Positions 15,758-24,535 of a stretch of DNA of 64,000 nt are shown piece by piece. Every line of letters starts with the position of its first letter. Position 1 is the first letter of the stretch. A model generated the notes under the pieces. It made no database searches and had not been told where the DNA came from. It was given only the letters and a program-made list of their open reading frames with translations. This stretch comes from Halarchaeum nitratireducens (GTDB lineage: Archaea; Halobacteriota; Halobacteria; Halobacteriales; Halobacteriaceae), in the NCBI RefSeq assembly GCF_014647155.1, contig NZ_BMOQ01000004.1:124001-188000 (forward strand). The letters are read 5' to 3'. Made by a program: the position numbers and the translations under genes.

Positions 15758-17323
15758 CTACCAGAGGACGACCGGCCAGACGAACCGGAAGAGCGCGTAG
15801 ATGAGGACGGTCAGCACCGCCGTCATCACGAGGTTGAGCACGACGCCCGCGCGCATCATGTGTTTCTGCTTCAGATAGCCGCTGCCGAAGACGATGGCGT
15901 TCGGCGGCGTCGCAACCGGGAGCGCGAACGCGAACGAGGCGGCGACCGCGCCGGAGACGGCGAGGAAGATGGCGGCCGCGTAATCCGCGAGGCCGAGCGT
16001 CGCCGCGAGCACGCCACCGAGGCTGATCAGGACGGGGACGATGATCGTCGCCGTCGCGGTGTTCGACGTCATCTCCGTCAGGAAGATCACGAGCAGCGTG
16101 ACGATGAAGACGATGGCGACGATCGGCGCGCCCGTGAGGGCGTTGAACACCGACTCCGCGATCCACTTCGTCGCGCCCGTTTCGGCGAAGCCGGCGGCGA
16201 GCGAGAGGCCGCCGCCGAACAGCAGGATGGTCCCCCAGTCGATGTCCTCGAGCTCCTCCCACTCCATCGTGTCGAAGAGGACGAGCGCGGGGACCGCGTA
16301 GAGGCCGACCATCACGTAGTAGAGCAGGCCCTGGTGGCCGCTCGTCGTGCCGAACAGCGTCTCGCCGGAGCCGCCGAAGACCGTCGTGTACGTCACGGGG
16401 TTCATGTACGGCTGGAGGAAGTCCCCGAGACCGCCGAGCACCCAGAGGAACGCCGTCACGCCGAAGATGCCGGCGACGATCCGACCCTCGCGGGGGAGGT
16501 CACCTTCCTCACGGAGGTACGTCCGGGCCTCCTCGCGCGCGCCGCTCACGTCGTCGACGTCCGGCGGGAAGAGGACGTACGTGAGGACGAACCAGACGAT
16601 CGGGAGCGTGATGACGACGATCGGGATGCCGATCAGGAGCCAGTCGAAGAAGGTGATCTCGTAGTTGAGGAGCTGCTGGAGCTGGCCGGCGACGATGGCG
16701 TTCGGCGGCGTCCCGATGAGGGTTCCGACGCCACCGACGGACGCGGCGTACGCGGTGCCGAGCAGCATCGAGACCTGAATGTTCGTGAACTCGCCGTCGT
16801 CCGTCTGCTCCATGAGTTCCTCGCGGCCGATGACCTGCGTGAGGACGCCGACGGCGATGGGCGCCATCATCGCGGACGTCGCGGTGTTGGAGACCCACAT
16901 GGAGAAGAACGCCGTGGCGATCATCACGGCGGCGACGAGCTTCCGCGGCGAGGAGCCCATCGTCGCCATGAGCCAGAGGGCGACCCGACGGTCGATGTCG
17001 TACTTCTGGAGGCCGTTCGCCAGCATGAAGCCGGCGATGAACAGGAAGATGAGGTGGTCGGCGAACGGTGCGAGCGCGGCGTCGATGTCACCGTAGACAC
17101 CGAACGCAGTGAGTAACACGGGAATCGAGAGCGCGGTGACGGCGAGCGGGAGCGCGCCGGTCACCCAGCAGATCCCGGCGAACACCATCGTGGCGATGGC
17201 GTACTGCCCGGCGATCGAGAGCCCCGCGGGCGTCGGTGCGAGCGCGACGAGGACGGTGGCGACCACCGCGATCCCGAAGACGGTGAATCGGCCGCGTGCG
17301 GTCGAGACGTCTGGGCGTATCAT
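15758..17323 (-). CDS. SLC13/DASS-family sodium:anion symporter
   Basis: The protein is 521 residues with about 11-12 hydrophobic helices. Both SNT motifs that coordinate Na+ and carboxylate in the DASS fold are present: WVSNTATSAMM near residue 123 and TSNTATATI near 420. Each is followed by a Pro-rich loop (IGTPPNAIV near 185, VATPPNAIV near 475). Likely substrates are di- or tricarboxylates, sulfate or phosphate, driven by Na+. The start ATG at 17323 begins MIRPDVSTARGRFTVFG. The gene stands alone. Confidence 0.88.
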   Translation of the reverse strand: MIRPDVSTARGRFTVFGIAVVATVLVALAPTPAGLSIAGQYAIATMVFAGICWVTGALPLAVTALSIPVLLTAFGVYGDIDAALAPFADHLIFLFIAGFMLANGLQKYDIDRRVALWLMATMGSSPRKLVAAVMIATAFFSMWVSNTATSAMMAPIAVGVLTQVIGREELMEQTDDGEFTNIQVSMLLGTAYAASVGGVGTLIGTPPNAIVAGQLQQLLNYEITFFDWLLIGIPIVVITLPIVWFVLTYVLFPPDVDDVSGAREEARTYLREEGDLPREGRIVAGIFGVTAFLWVLGGLGDFLQPYMNPVTYTTVFGGSGETLFGTTSGHQGLLYYVMVGLYAVPALVLFDTMEWEELEDIDWGTILLFGGGLSLAAGFAETGATKWIAESVFNALTGAPIVAIVFIVTLLVIFLTEMTSNTATATIIVPVLISLGGVLAATLGLADYAAAIFLAVSGAVAASFAFALPVATPPNAIVFGSGYLKQKHMMRAGVVLNLVMTAVLTVLIYALFRFVWPVVLW

Positions 17324-17382
17324 TGATACACGGCCACATTACGTACACCCCGTTTAATGATTATCGATGTCGGACGCCGCGA

Positions 17383-17619
17383 TCAGAAGTGCGTCGCGAT
17401 GGCCTCGATCTGGGCCGCCTCGAGCTCCACCGCGTAGAGGGCGAGGAGCGCGCGTCGCCGATCGCGGCTGAGCGAGCGGGCGCCCGACTCCAGCATCGAG
17501 ACGTGTGCCTGTCGGATCCCGTCGAGCTCGCGCTCGACCGCGCGCTGGTCGTAGCCCGCCGCGACCCGGAGCAGTCGCCACGCCCGCGGGGAGATCGCGC
17601 CGGCGTCGACGTCGCACAT
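17383..17619 (-). CDS. Small helix-turn-helix protein
   Basis: This 78-residue protein starts at the ATG at 17619 (MCDVDAGAISPRAWRLLRVA). An XRE-like HTH can be read: AAGYDQRAVERELDGIRQAHVSMLESGARSLS. An upstream in-frame ATG at 17646 would add nine residues. The shorter form is preferred because 'acttatgag' (TATA-like, minus strand) lies about 27 nt upstream of 17619. It is divergent from the zinc-ribbon membrane gene. Its target is unknown. Confidence 0.65.
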   Translation of the reverse strand: MCDVDAGAISPRAWRLLRVAAGYDQRAVERELDGIRQAHVSMLESGARSLSRDRRRALLALYAVELEAAQIEAIATHF

Positions 17620-17692
17620 TATCGGATGGCCGCCACCGACCCTCATAAGTCATCCGTCACGACCAAATCGGCGCCGCCCCTACGCGCGAGGC

Positions 17693-17950
17693 GTGCGCTC
17701 CCGCCTCGCTACCGCGATCGTCGGCCTCGTCGCCTCGCTCGCGCTCAGCGCCGCGATCTACTACGCCACCGGCTGGTTCGTCTTCTTCGTCGCGATCCCC
17801 TTCCTTCCGTTGCTCTTCCGCGGTCTCCGGGATCGGGACGCCGCCGAGACAGGGGACGGCCCGGCGATGCGCGCCTGCCCCGAGTGCGACTTTCGGACGA
17901 CCGATCCGGACGTGCGCTACTGTCCGCGTGATGGGACAGCGCTCGACTAG
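17693..17950 (+). CDS. Small membrane protein with C-terminal zinc ribbon
   Basis: The product is 85 residues from a GTG at 17693. Two adjacent hydrophobic segments (about 5-40: TAIVGLVASLALSAAIYYA, then FVFFVAIPFLPLLF) are followed by a zinc-ribbon motif, CPECDFRT then YCPRDGTALD. Such short haloarchaeal proteins have no assigned role. Its TAG shares three bases (CTAG palindrome at 17947-17950) with the stop of the convergent AI-2E-family gene. Confidence 0.7.
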   Translation: MRSRLATAIVGLVASLALSAAIYYATGWFVFFVAIPFLPLLFRGLRDRDAAETGDGPAMRACPECDFRTTDPDVRYCPRDGTALD

Positions 17951-19110
17951 TCGTCGTCGCTCGTTCCCCCTTGAGCCACGTCGTCGAGGGACGTTTGGAC
18001 CGTCCCCGCGGTCGTCGTCGACGGGCCGACCGGCTCCGACTTGATCGGCGCGCCCGCGAGGAGTTCGGGGAGGACGAGGCGAACGAAGTGGACGATGAGG
18101 ACGAGGAGCATCGGCCCGAGGAAGATGCCGTACCACCCGAAGAGGAGCGGCCCGAAGATGTACGCGAGCATCACCATCCCGAGATGGAGGTTCCGCCCGG
18201 AGACGTACGGGCGCAACACGAGGTCGGGGACGACGTCGACGATCACGAACGAGACGGCGACGTATAACGCGGGGAACCAGAACGTCTCCGGGCCAGCGGT
18301 CGCCGCACGGACGGCGAGGAGCACCGTGACGGGGACGTAGATGAGTTTGATCCCGACGACGGGAACGAGGCTCGCGATGCCCGTGAGGACGCCGAGGAGC
18401 GCGGGATACGGGACGCCGACGCCCGCCGGCGCGACGTAGTCGAGGAGACTGTACGAGATGGCACCGATGATCGCCGTGATGACCGCGTTGAGGATGTTAC
18501 CGAAGAAGATGTTCGAGAAGTCCGTGTCGACGCGCTTGGCGTACGCGTGGACGACGCCCTCCGCGTCGTCGAAGCGCCGATGGAACCACGAGGCCAGACG
18601 CCCGTCGTCGCGCAGGAGGTAGAACGCGATGGTGAACATCACGAAGGTGTGGAGCGCGACGCTCCCGAAGAAGCCGAGATAGCCCTGTGCGGCCTTGATC
18701 GCTCCCTCGAGCGCCGCAAGGGTGTCCGAGGAGGAGAGGATGGACTGTGGGTCCCGGACGACGCTCGCCACGTCGACGTACGGCGCCACCACGGACTCCA
18801 ACTGCTGGAAGCTGTCCGGATGTGCGGCGATGTAGCTGTTGAGCTCTTGGAGGCCGATCGCGGACGCGTAGGCGAGCAACAGGAGCGCGGGGAAGGCGAA
18901 CACGAGTAAGCTCACCATGGCGGCGAGCGTCGGTGGGCGGATCCGCGTGCGGAGGCGCCGGTAGACCGGGCGGACCGCGTAGTAGACGAAGACTCCGAAG
19001 ACGAACGTCCCGATGAACGAGTAAACGACGAACGCGAGGACGCCCGCGAGAACCGCGGCCATCGCCCACCAGCCGAGTCGCGCGCGACCGACGTCCCACG
19101 TCGTGCTCAT
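17947..19110 (-). CDS. AI-2E family transporter (PerM-like membrane protein)
   Basis: This 387-residue membrane protein starts at the ATG at 19110 (MSTTWDVGRARLGWW). It shows the UPF0118/AI-2E layout: an N-terminal pair of helices, a soluble stretch (about 110-185), then helices with the conserved LTGIASLVPVVGIKLIYVP near 265. The frame is open further upstream, but that part is antisense to the MgtC-family gene. Members export diverse small molecules, and some act as Na+/H+ antiporters. Substrate cannot be inferred. The C-terminal 40 residues are a Thr/Ser/Asp-rich tail. Confidence 0.8.
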   Translation of the reverse strand: MSTTWDVGRARLGWWAMAAVLAGVLAFVVYSFIGTFVFGVFVYYAVRPVYRRLRTRIRPPTLAAMVSLLVFAFPALLLLAYASAIGLQELNSYIAAHPDSFQQLESVVAPYVDVASVVRDPQSILSSSDTLAALEGAIKAAQGYLGFFGSVALHTFVMFTIAFYLLRDDGRLASWFHRRFDDAEGVVHAYAKRVDTDFSNIFFGNILNAVITAIIGAISYSLLDYVAPAGVGVPYPALLGVLTGIASLVPVVGIKLIYVPVTVLLAVRAATAGPETFWFPALYVAVSFVIVDVVPDLVLRPYVSGRNLHLGMVMLAYIFGPLLFGWYGIFLGPMLLVLIVHFVRLVLPELLAGAPIKSEPVGPSTTTAGTVQTSLDDVAQGGTSDDD

Positions 19111-19201
19111 GGTCCGACTGAGTGGCCCGGCGCCAAAAAACCCCACTCGCCGGCCCCGACGACGGCGCGGGATTTTTGCTGTGGCGGGGGGTACTGGAGC
19201 C

Positions 19202-20596
19202 GTGGCAGACCTCCCGAGCGTCGTCACCGCCGCCCCGATCGACAGCCGGATCGTCAGGCTCGGCGTCGCCGTCGGGCTCGGGCTTTTCCTCGGCCTCGAA
19301 CGCGAGTGGTCCCAGAAGGCCGCCGGCATCCGGACGTTCGCGCTCATCAGCGTCCTCGGCACCGTCTTCACGACGTACGACCGTGCGATGTGCGGCGAGA
19401 GCACCTGCGTCCCGTTCCTCTCGGTCGCGGGCGCGGGATTCGTCGTCGTCCTCGCCGCCGTCCTCATGATTGATGGCTTCCGCGAGAAACGTCGCGATCA
19501 CCGCCGTGCCGTGGACGGCGCCGTGGGCGGCGCCGACACTGACGTCGACGTCGATCGGGGCTCACATCACGCCGACGACACGGGCCTCCACCTCACCACG
19601 GCGGTGAGCCTCCTCGTCGCCTACGGCGTCGGCCTGCTCGCCGGCCTCGGACAACTCCTGCCGGCGACCGTCGTCGCCGTCACCTCCTCGCTCCTCCTCG
19701 TCTTCAAGCGCGAGCTCCACGAACTCGCGTGGGGACTCTCCGCGACCGAACTCCGCTCGACGGCCGAGTTCGCCATCCTCGCGTTCGTCGTCTACCCGCT
19801 CCTCCCAGCGGGCACGTACGCGCTCGGTGGAGGCGAGTATGGCGTCGTCATCGAACCGCGCGTCGTCTGGTCGATGGTCGTCTTCGTCGCCGGTATCGGC
19901 ATCGCGAACTACGCTCTCGTTCGGACGTACGGCGGACGCGGGATCGCCGTCACGGGCTTCTTCGGCGGCCTCGCCTCCTCAACCGCCGTCATCGGGTCGA
20001 TGCTCGATCACGTCGCCGAGCGCCGCGAAGCCGTCGATTACGCCGTCGCGGGCGTCCTCCTCGCGAACGCCGCGATGGCACTGCGCAACCTCGTCATCGT
20101 TGCCGCGTTCACCGTCAGTTACGCTCTCGATCCGCTGTTCACCATCGGCGTCCCGCTCGGCGTCGTCGTCCTCGGGAGCGTTGCGCTCGCCTGGCGGGCC
20201 GCCGACTGGCGGACGAGCGTGGACGTCGACCTCTCTACTCCCTTCTCGATGCGCAACGCCCTCGCCTTCGGCGCCATCTTCCTCCTCATCGTCGTCGGTA
20301 GCGGGCTCACCCGCGCCACCCTCGGCACGCTCGGGTTCTACGCAACCGCCGTCGTCTCCGGCCTCGTCTCCTCCGCGGGCGCGACCACTTCTGCCGTCGT
20401 CCTCTACCGCACGGGCGAACTCACCGCCCACGAGACGGGCGTCGCCGTCACCCTCGCTACCGCCTCCAGCGTCCTCGTGAAGGTCGGTCTCGCCGCGACC
20501 AGCGCGGAGCGCGCCTTCGGTCGCCGCGTCGCAGTCGTCAGCCTCGGCGTGCTCGGCACCGCCGGCCTCGCCGCCGTCGTCGTCGCACTCGTCTGA
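19202..20596 (+). CDS. MgtC/SapB family membrane protein with DUF4010 domain
   Basis: The protein is 464 residues from a GTG at 19202 (VADLPSVVTAAPIDSR); an in-frame GTG at 19181 is the alternative. The N-terminal MgtC/SapB domain shows LGVAVGLGLFLGLEREW and AGIRTFALISVLGTVF. After an Asp/His-rich loop (near 105-125), a DUF4010 domain of about eight helices follows (ELRSTAEFAILAFVVYPLLP, FFGGLASSTAV, SAGATTSAVVL). Function in archaea is unknown; bacterial MgtC relates to Mg2+ limitation. It is divergent from the AI-2E-family gene (91-nt gap). Confidence 0.82.
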   Translation: MADLPSVVTAAPIDSRIVRLGVAVGLGLFLGLEREWSQKAAGIRTFALISVLGTVFTTYDRAMCGESTCVPFLSVAGAGFVVVLAAVLMIDGFREKRRDHRRAVDGAVGGADTDVDVDRGSHHADDTGLHLTTAVSLLVAYGVGLLAGLGQLLPATVVAVTSSLLLVFKRELHELAWGLSATELRSTAEFAILAFVVYPLLPAGTYALGGGEYGVVIEPRVVWSMVVFVAGIGIANYALVRTYGGRGIAVTGFFGGLASSTAVIGSMLDHVAERREAVDYAVAGVLLANAAMALRNLVIVAAFTVSYALDPLFTIGVPLGVVVLGSVALAWRAADWRTSVDVDLSTPFSMRNALAFGAIFLLIVVGSGLTRATLGTLGFYATAVVSGLVSSAGATTSAVVLYRTGELTAHETGVAVTLATASSVLVKVGLAATSAERAFGRRVAVVSLGVLGTAGLAAVVVALV

Positions 20597-20634
20597 GCCG
20601 CCGCCGTTTTCCCCCGGCGCGTTCCCGAAGTCGT

Positions 20635-21978
20635 ATGGACCGGGACACCGCCGAACCGCGCGTTGATACGTTCCCCGGCGACGCGGCCCGCGAATGGGTC
20701 GACCGCCACCACGAGCACGCCGCGCCGCGCACCTACGCCTACGACTTCGTCTGGGACATCACGGAGGAGGCCATCGGCCCCTTCTGCACCGACATCGACG
20801 GGAACGTTCTCCTCGATTTCACCGCGCACGTCGCGTCCGCCCCGTTCGGCTACAACAACCCGAAGATTCTCGACCGACTCGACGCCTTCGACCTCGTCGA
20901 TCCGACGAAGATCGCCGGGCAGGACTTCTACGTCAGCGGCGGCGGGAGCGTCGACGACCCCGACGTCCCCGGGCCGACGCAGTTGATGGAGCGGCTCACC
21001 GACCTCACCGAACACTACGGCCTCGATACGGTCTTCCTCTCGAACTCGGGCGCGGAGGCCGTCGAGAACGCCATCAAGATCTGCTACGCGAAGCGCGGTC
21101 ATCGCGCCGTCACCTTCGATGGGGGCTTCCACGGACGCACCCTCGGCGCGCTCTCGCTCAACCGCTCGAAGGCCGTCCACCGGACGGGCTACCCCGAGGT
21201 CCCGGGAGTCGTCAGCCTCCCCTACTGCACCTGCGAGGGCGAGTGCACCTGCGGGTGGGAGACCGACGGCCCGGGAGGGAACCGCCTCGCGGACATGCTC
21301 CACGCCGAGCGCGGCGTGATCGATCCCGACGAACTCGCGTACGTGATCCTCGAACCCCAGCAGGGCGAGGGCGGGTATCGCGTCCCGAGCGATGACTTCG
21401 CGCGCGACGTCGCGGCCGCGAGGGCCGAACACGGCTTCTACGTGATCAGCGACGAGATCCAGAGCGGCCTCGGGCGCACCGGCGAGCTGTGGGGGATCGA
21501 CCACCTCGATCTCGACCCCGACGTCATCACGTCCGCGAAGGGACTCCGCGTGGGCGCGACGATCGCCGACGCGGACGTCTTCCCCGAGGAGACGGCGCGC
21601 CTCTCCTCGACGTGGGGTGCGGGGGACGTCCTCGCGGCCGCGCAGGGCGTTGCCACCATCGACGCCATCGAGGCCCACGACCTCCTGACGAACGTCCGCG
21701 AGCGCGGTCGGCAGTTCACCGAGCTACTCGCGGACCTCGACAGCGAGCACGTGACGGACGTCCGCGGCCGCGGCCTCATGCTCGCCGTCGAACTCGACAC
21801 GAAGGAGCGCCGCGGCGCGCTGTTGCGCGCCTGTCTGGATCGCGGGCTCCTCACCATCGGCTGTGGCTACAAGACCCTGCGGCTCCTCCCGCCGCTCGAC
21901 GCCACCGAGCGGGAGATCGAACTCGGGTTCTCGATCATCGACGCGGCGCTCGACGACCCGCGGGTCACGGGGGCCTGA
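20635..21978 (+). CDS. Class-III PLP aminotransferase
   Basis: The 447-residue length suits class-III omega-aminotransferases (GABA or acetylornithine type). Visible are the PLP-phosphate site SNSGAEAVENAIK near residue 140, FHGRTLGALS near 165, VISDEIQSGLGRTG with the pyridine-binding Asp, and the Schiff-base Lys302 in TSAKGLRVG. An unusual Cys-rich insert (CTCEGECTCGW, about 200-210) lies between strands and could bind metal. Members take an omega-amino donor and 2-oxoglutarate; specificity is not assignable. It begins 38 nt after the MgtC-family stop. Confidence 0.85.
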   Translation: MDRDTAEPRVDTFPGDAAREWVDRHHEHAAPRTYAYDFVWDITEEAIGPFCTDIDGNVLLDFTAHVASAPFGYNNPKILDRLDAFDLVDPTKIAGQDFYVSGGGSVDDPDVPGPTQLMERLTDLTEHYGLDTVFLSNSGAEAVENAIKICYAKRGHRAVTFDGGFHGRTLGALSLNRSKAVHRTGYPEVPGVVSLPYCTCEGECTCGWETDGPGGNRLADMLHAERGVIDPDELAYVILEPQQGEGGYRVPSDDFARDVAAARAEHGFYVISDEIQSGLGRTGELWGIDHLDLDPDVITSAKGLRVGATIADADVFPEETARLSSTWGAGDVLAAAQGVATIDAIEAHDLLTNVRERGRQFTELLADLDSEHVTDVRGRGLMLAVELDTKERRGALLRACLDRGLLTIGCGYKTLRLLPPLDATEREIELGFSIIDAALDDPRVTGA

Positions 21979-21992
21979 ACGCCCGTCCCGGG

Positions 21993-22646
21993 TCACTCCA
22001 GCGTCGGGTCGAAGGCGGCCCACTCGCGGGACTGATCCGGGAGACCGCGCGCGCGTAGCTCCGCACCGCCCTCGGCCTCCCGGACGTCGATCCGGCCCGT
22101 GCAGAACTGGGAGAGCGTGCTGATCGTCCGGTCGTCGTGCATCGACGGATCGACCAGGAAGACGCCGAGGCCGTCGACGCTGTCGATGCGGCCGACGAGC
22201 GTGTGGACGAAGCGCGAGACCGGCTGGAGCTCGCCGAAGGAGAGGAGCGTCGAGAGCGAGCAGATGCCCGTCCGCACGCCCTCGACGCCCGCCCGCTGGA
22301 ACGACCGGTGGACGTCGGAGAACCGCATCCCGATGCCCGTGAGGTCGGACGGCCCGGAGACGGGCATGACGCGCGCCGGGAGGTCCGGGTCCTCGCCGCC
22401 GACGCAGTCGATGATCGCGGTGCGATCCGCCTCCATCTCGATACCGGCGCGCTCGCAGTCGCCGGCGAGGCGGCCCGCGCGGCGGTTCGTGGTGACGACG
22501 ATGGTCCCCTCGTCGGTCGCGCCGGCGAGCATCCGGAGCGCGAGCGTCCGCGCCCCGCTGTGGGGCGATCCCGCGAGCAGGACGCTCGATCCGGGATCGA
22601 CGTCCGCGAGCGGCAGTCCCTCGAAGTCGTACGCGCCGTCACGCAT
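21993..22646 (-). CDS. RecA/KaiC-like protein with degenerate Walker A
   Basis: The product is 217 residues from the ATG at 22646 (MRDGAYDFEGLPLADV), which overlaps the stop of the upstream receiver-GAF gene by 8 nt. The fold resembles the haloarchaeal RAD55/KaiC-like signalling ATPases. The P-loop reads LLAGSPHSGARTLALRM, with Arg where the Walker Lys should be. A hydrophobic strand ending LGVFLVDPSMHDD sits at the Walker B position. It may be a non-hydrolysing regulator. Co-translation with a receiver-GAF protein points to a signalling pair. Confidence 0.65.
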   Translation of the reverse strand: MRDGAYDFEGLPLADVDPGSSVLLAGSPHSGARTLALRMLAGATDEGTIVVTTNRRAGRLAGDCERAGIEMEADRTAIIDCVGGEDPDLPARVMPVSGPSDLTGIGMRFSDVHRSFQRAGVEGVRTGICSLSTLLSFGELQPVSRFVHTLVGRIDSVDGLGVFLVDPSMHDDRTISTLSQFCTGRIDVREAEGGAELRARGLPDQSREWAAFDPTLE

Positions 22647-23529
22647 CGTCCTCACCCCCGTCGCCGTCGAGCCTGCGCCTGAGCTCCAACTGCTCCATCG
22701 CCTCGTCGGCGAGGAGCGCGAGCAGTTCGCGCTCGCGCGCGTCGAACGACCGCGGCTCGTCGTCGTAGACGCAGAACGTTCCGATCGTTTGGCCGTCGGG
22801 CGTGACGAGCGACGCGCTCGCGTAGAACGCGATCCCCGCCGCGCGCACCCCCTCGTTCGTCTCGAAGCGCGCGTCCCCCCCGACGTCCTCGATGACGGTG
22901 ACGTCGTCGTCGAGCATGGCGTACGTACAGACCGTATCCTCGCGGTCGATCGTCCCCATCGAGACGCCGTGACAGGAGAGGAAGCGCTGTTCGTGCGCGT
23001 CGATGAGGCCGATGGCGGCGGCGTCGAGATCGAAGAGCGCGGTCGCGATCTCGGTCAGTCGATCGAGCGAGGCGTCGAGCGCCGCCGGGTCGCCGGCGTA
23101 CCGATCGAGCGCGTCGAGTCGGGCGTCCTCGTCGTCGGGGAGCGGGTACGCGGTCTGCGAGCGGAAGGCGAGCGTCTGTTCGAGGACGTCGCACAGCGCC
23201 TCGCGGGCGTCCGCCTCGTCCTTCGTGAGGTAGTCCGCGACGACGTCACCGAACGCCGCGGTGTCGATCGACTCGACCGGAGTCGACGTGAAGAGGACGC
23301 ACGCGGCGTCGGGCGCGTGCTCTCGCACCGCGCGGACGACGTCGAGGCCCGTCCCCCCCGGCAGTTCGTACTCGGTGACGAGCGCGTCGAGCGTCGGCCC
23401 GTCGGGGTCGTCGAGGACGTCGCGCGCGTCGGCGATCGTTCCGGCCGTCACGACCTCGTACCCGGCGTCCGCGAGCGCGTCACGCGTCGCGGCCAGCGCG
23501 GTCGAGTCCGGATCGACGCAGAGTATCAT
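22639..23529 (-). CDS. Receiver-like and GAF domain signalling protein
   Basis: The protein is 296 residues. The first 120 form a receiver-like fold (MILCVDPDSTALAATRDAL, LPGGTGLDVVRAVREH, YLTKDE with the conserved Lys), but the phosphoacceptor position reads LVTEYELPGG, so Asp is apparently replaced by Glu. Residues about 140-285 are a GAF domain (IGLIDAHEQRFLSCHG, VCTYAM, GTFCVYDDEPRSF) of the haloarchaeal sensor type. There is no kinase domain. It is translationally coupled to the KaiC-like gene downstream. Confidence 0.75.
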   Translation of the reverse strand: MILCVDPDSTALAATRDALADAGYEVVTAGTIADARDVLDDPDGPTLDALVTEYELPGGTGLDVVRAVREHAPDAACVLFTSTPVESIDTAAFGDVVADYLTKDEADAREALCDVLEQTLAFRSQTAYPLPDDEDARLDALDRYAGDPAALDASLDRLTEIATALFDLDAAAIGLIDAHEQRFLSCHGVSMGTIDREDTVCTYAMLDDDVTVIEDVGGDARFETNEGVRAAGIAFYASASLVTPDGQTIGTFCVYDDEPRSFDARERELLALLADEAMEQLELRRRLDGDGGEDDA

Positions 23530-23567
23530 CGGTCGCTCTTCGCCGCCAGGGCTGTTGAAGGGCGGGG

Positions 23568-23894
23568 CTAGTACTGATAGCGCCGACCCTCGTCGTCGTC
23601 CTGCGGGAACTCCTGTCGGCTGCCGGCCATCTCGTCGTAGCTCATCCCCGCGAGGTACTCGTCGTAGGTGGTGTCGTACGCGCTGCGGAGGGCGAAGTCG
23701 AGCTTGCCGCTCTGCACGTAGGAGTCGAAGAGCGCGTGGATCGCGCGCCGGACGAGCTCGTCCGCGTCCTCGGGGTCGAGGGCGGCGACGAGCATGGCGA
23801 GCTCGGTCCGGGACTCCCGGTCGAGGGCGAAATCGGCGTCTTTCAGCTCGCGGTTCGTCGACTGCACGTCGTCGACGAGGTCGTCGAGAGTCAT
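23568..23894 (-). CDS. Conserved haloarchaeal protein of unknown function
   Basis: This acidic, helical 108-residue protein starts MTLDDLVDDVQSTNREL and ends in the charged DDDEGRRYQY. No catalytic motif is visible. It looks like haloarchaeal short proteins that carry only a DUF label; I cannot name the family. It lies 38 nt downstream of the start side of the receiver-GAF gene on the same strand, and 49 nt from the PNPOx-like gene. Confidence 0.6.
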   Translation of the reverse strand: MTLDDLVDDVQSTNRELKDADFALDRESRTELAMLVAALDPEDADELVRRAIHALFDSYVQSGKLDFALRSAYDTTYDEYLAGMSYDEMAGSRQEFPQDDDEGRRYQY

Positions 23895-23943
23895 ACGCCG
23901 ACCATCGCGCGGCGTCGGGAAGGCGATTGGGATTCGGACTCGG

Positions 23944-24390
23944 TCAGCGCTCGGTGCCGCCCTCGAAGGCCGAGCCGAACACCCGTCCGGTGAGGTCGGC
24001 CGGGGTGAGGCGGTAGTAGTCGAAGGCGAGCTCTGACGGCGGCGTCTCGGTGCTGACGTTCAGCGTCGGGACGGTGCCGTTCTCCGCGAGCGCCTCCGAG
24101 GCGCGAGGCGCGTCGCCGTCCGAGACGACGTCGAGGGGACCGCGGGCGACGACGCTCGCGGCCGGCGTCTCCGTGTACGCCGTGAACGTCGCCACGCCCG
24201 TCGACTCGACGAGCGCCATCTTCCGACTCCCCTCATCGTACACCAACTGGAAGTAGAGCGCATCGCCGTCGTAGCCGAACGATTCGGGGATGGCGTAGCT
24301 CTCGGCGCCGTCGGTGAGCGCGAGGACGCCGGACCCCCGCTCACGGAGGAACGCGTCGACTTCCTCGTCCGTCATCTCGTCGGCTGTCAT
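23944..24390 (-). CDS. Pyridoxamine-5'-phosphate-oxidase-like (flavin-binding split barrel) protein
   Basis: This 148-residue split-barrel protein is of the kind common in haloarchaea. The fold is suggested by FLRERGSGVLALTDGAESYAIPESFGYDGDALYFQL (the FMN-side strands), RKMALVESTGVATFTAYTE and the C-terminal YYRLTPADLTGR. Members bind FMN, F420 or haem. True PNPOx activity is unlikely at this length. The start is the ATG at 24390, followed by Glu-rich helices. It is divergent from mutY (145-nt gap). Confidence 0.8.
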   Translation of the reverse strand: MTADEMTDEEVDAFLRERGSGVLALTDGAESYAIPESFGYDGDALYFQLVYDEGSRKMALVESTGVATFTAYTETPAASVVARGPLDVVSDGDAPRASEALAENGTVPTLNVSTETPPSELAFDYYRLTPADLTGRVFGSAFEGGTER

Positions 24391-24535
24391 ACCCGATCCG
24401 TGGCTCGTCTCGGCTATATGGGTTGTGAACCCGATCCAGTCGTCCGATTTCGACGGTGGGCCGGTCCCGCCGTGCGCCGGGCGTCGCCGCGTCCCGTGTC
24501 GTCAGCCTGAAGCGCGCGCCGCCCGACGGGCGGGT

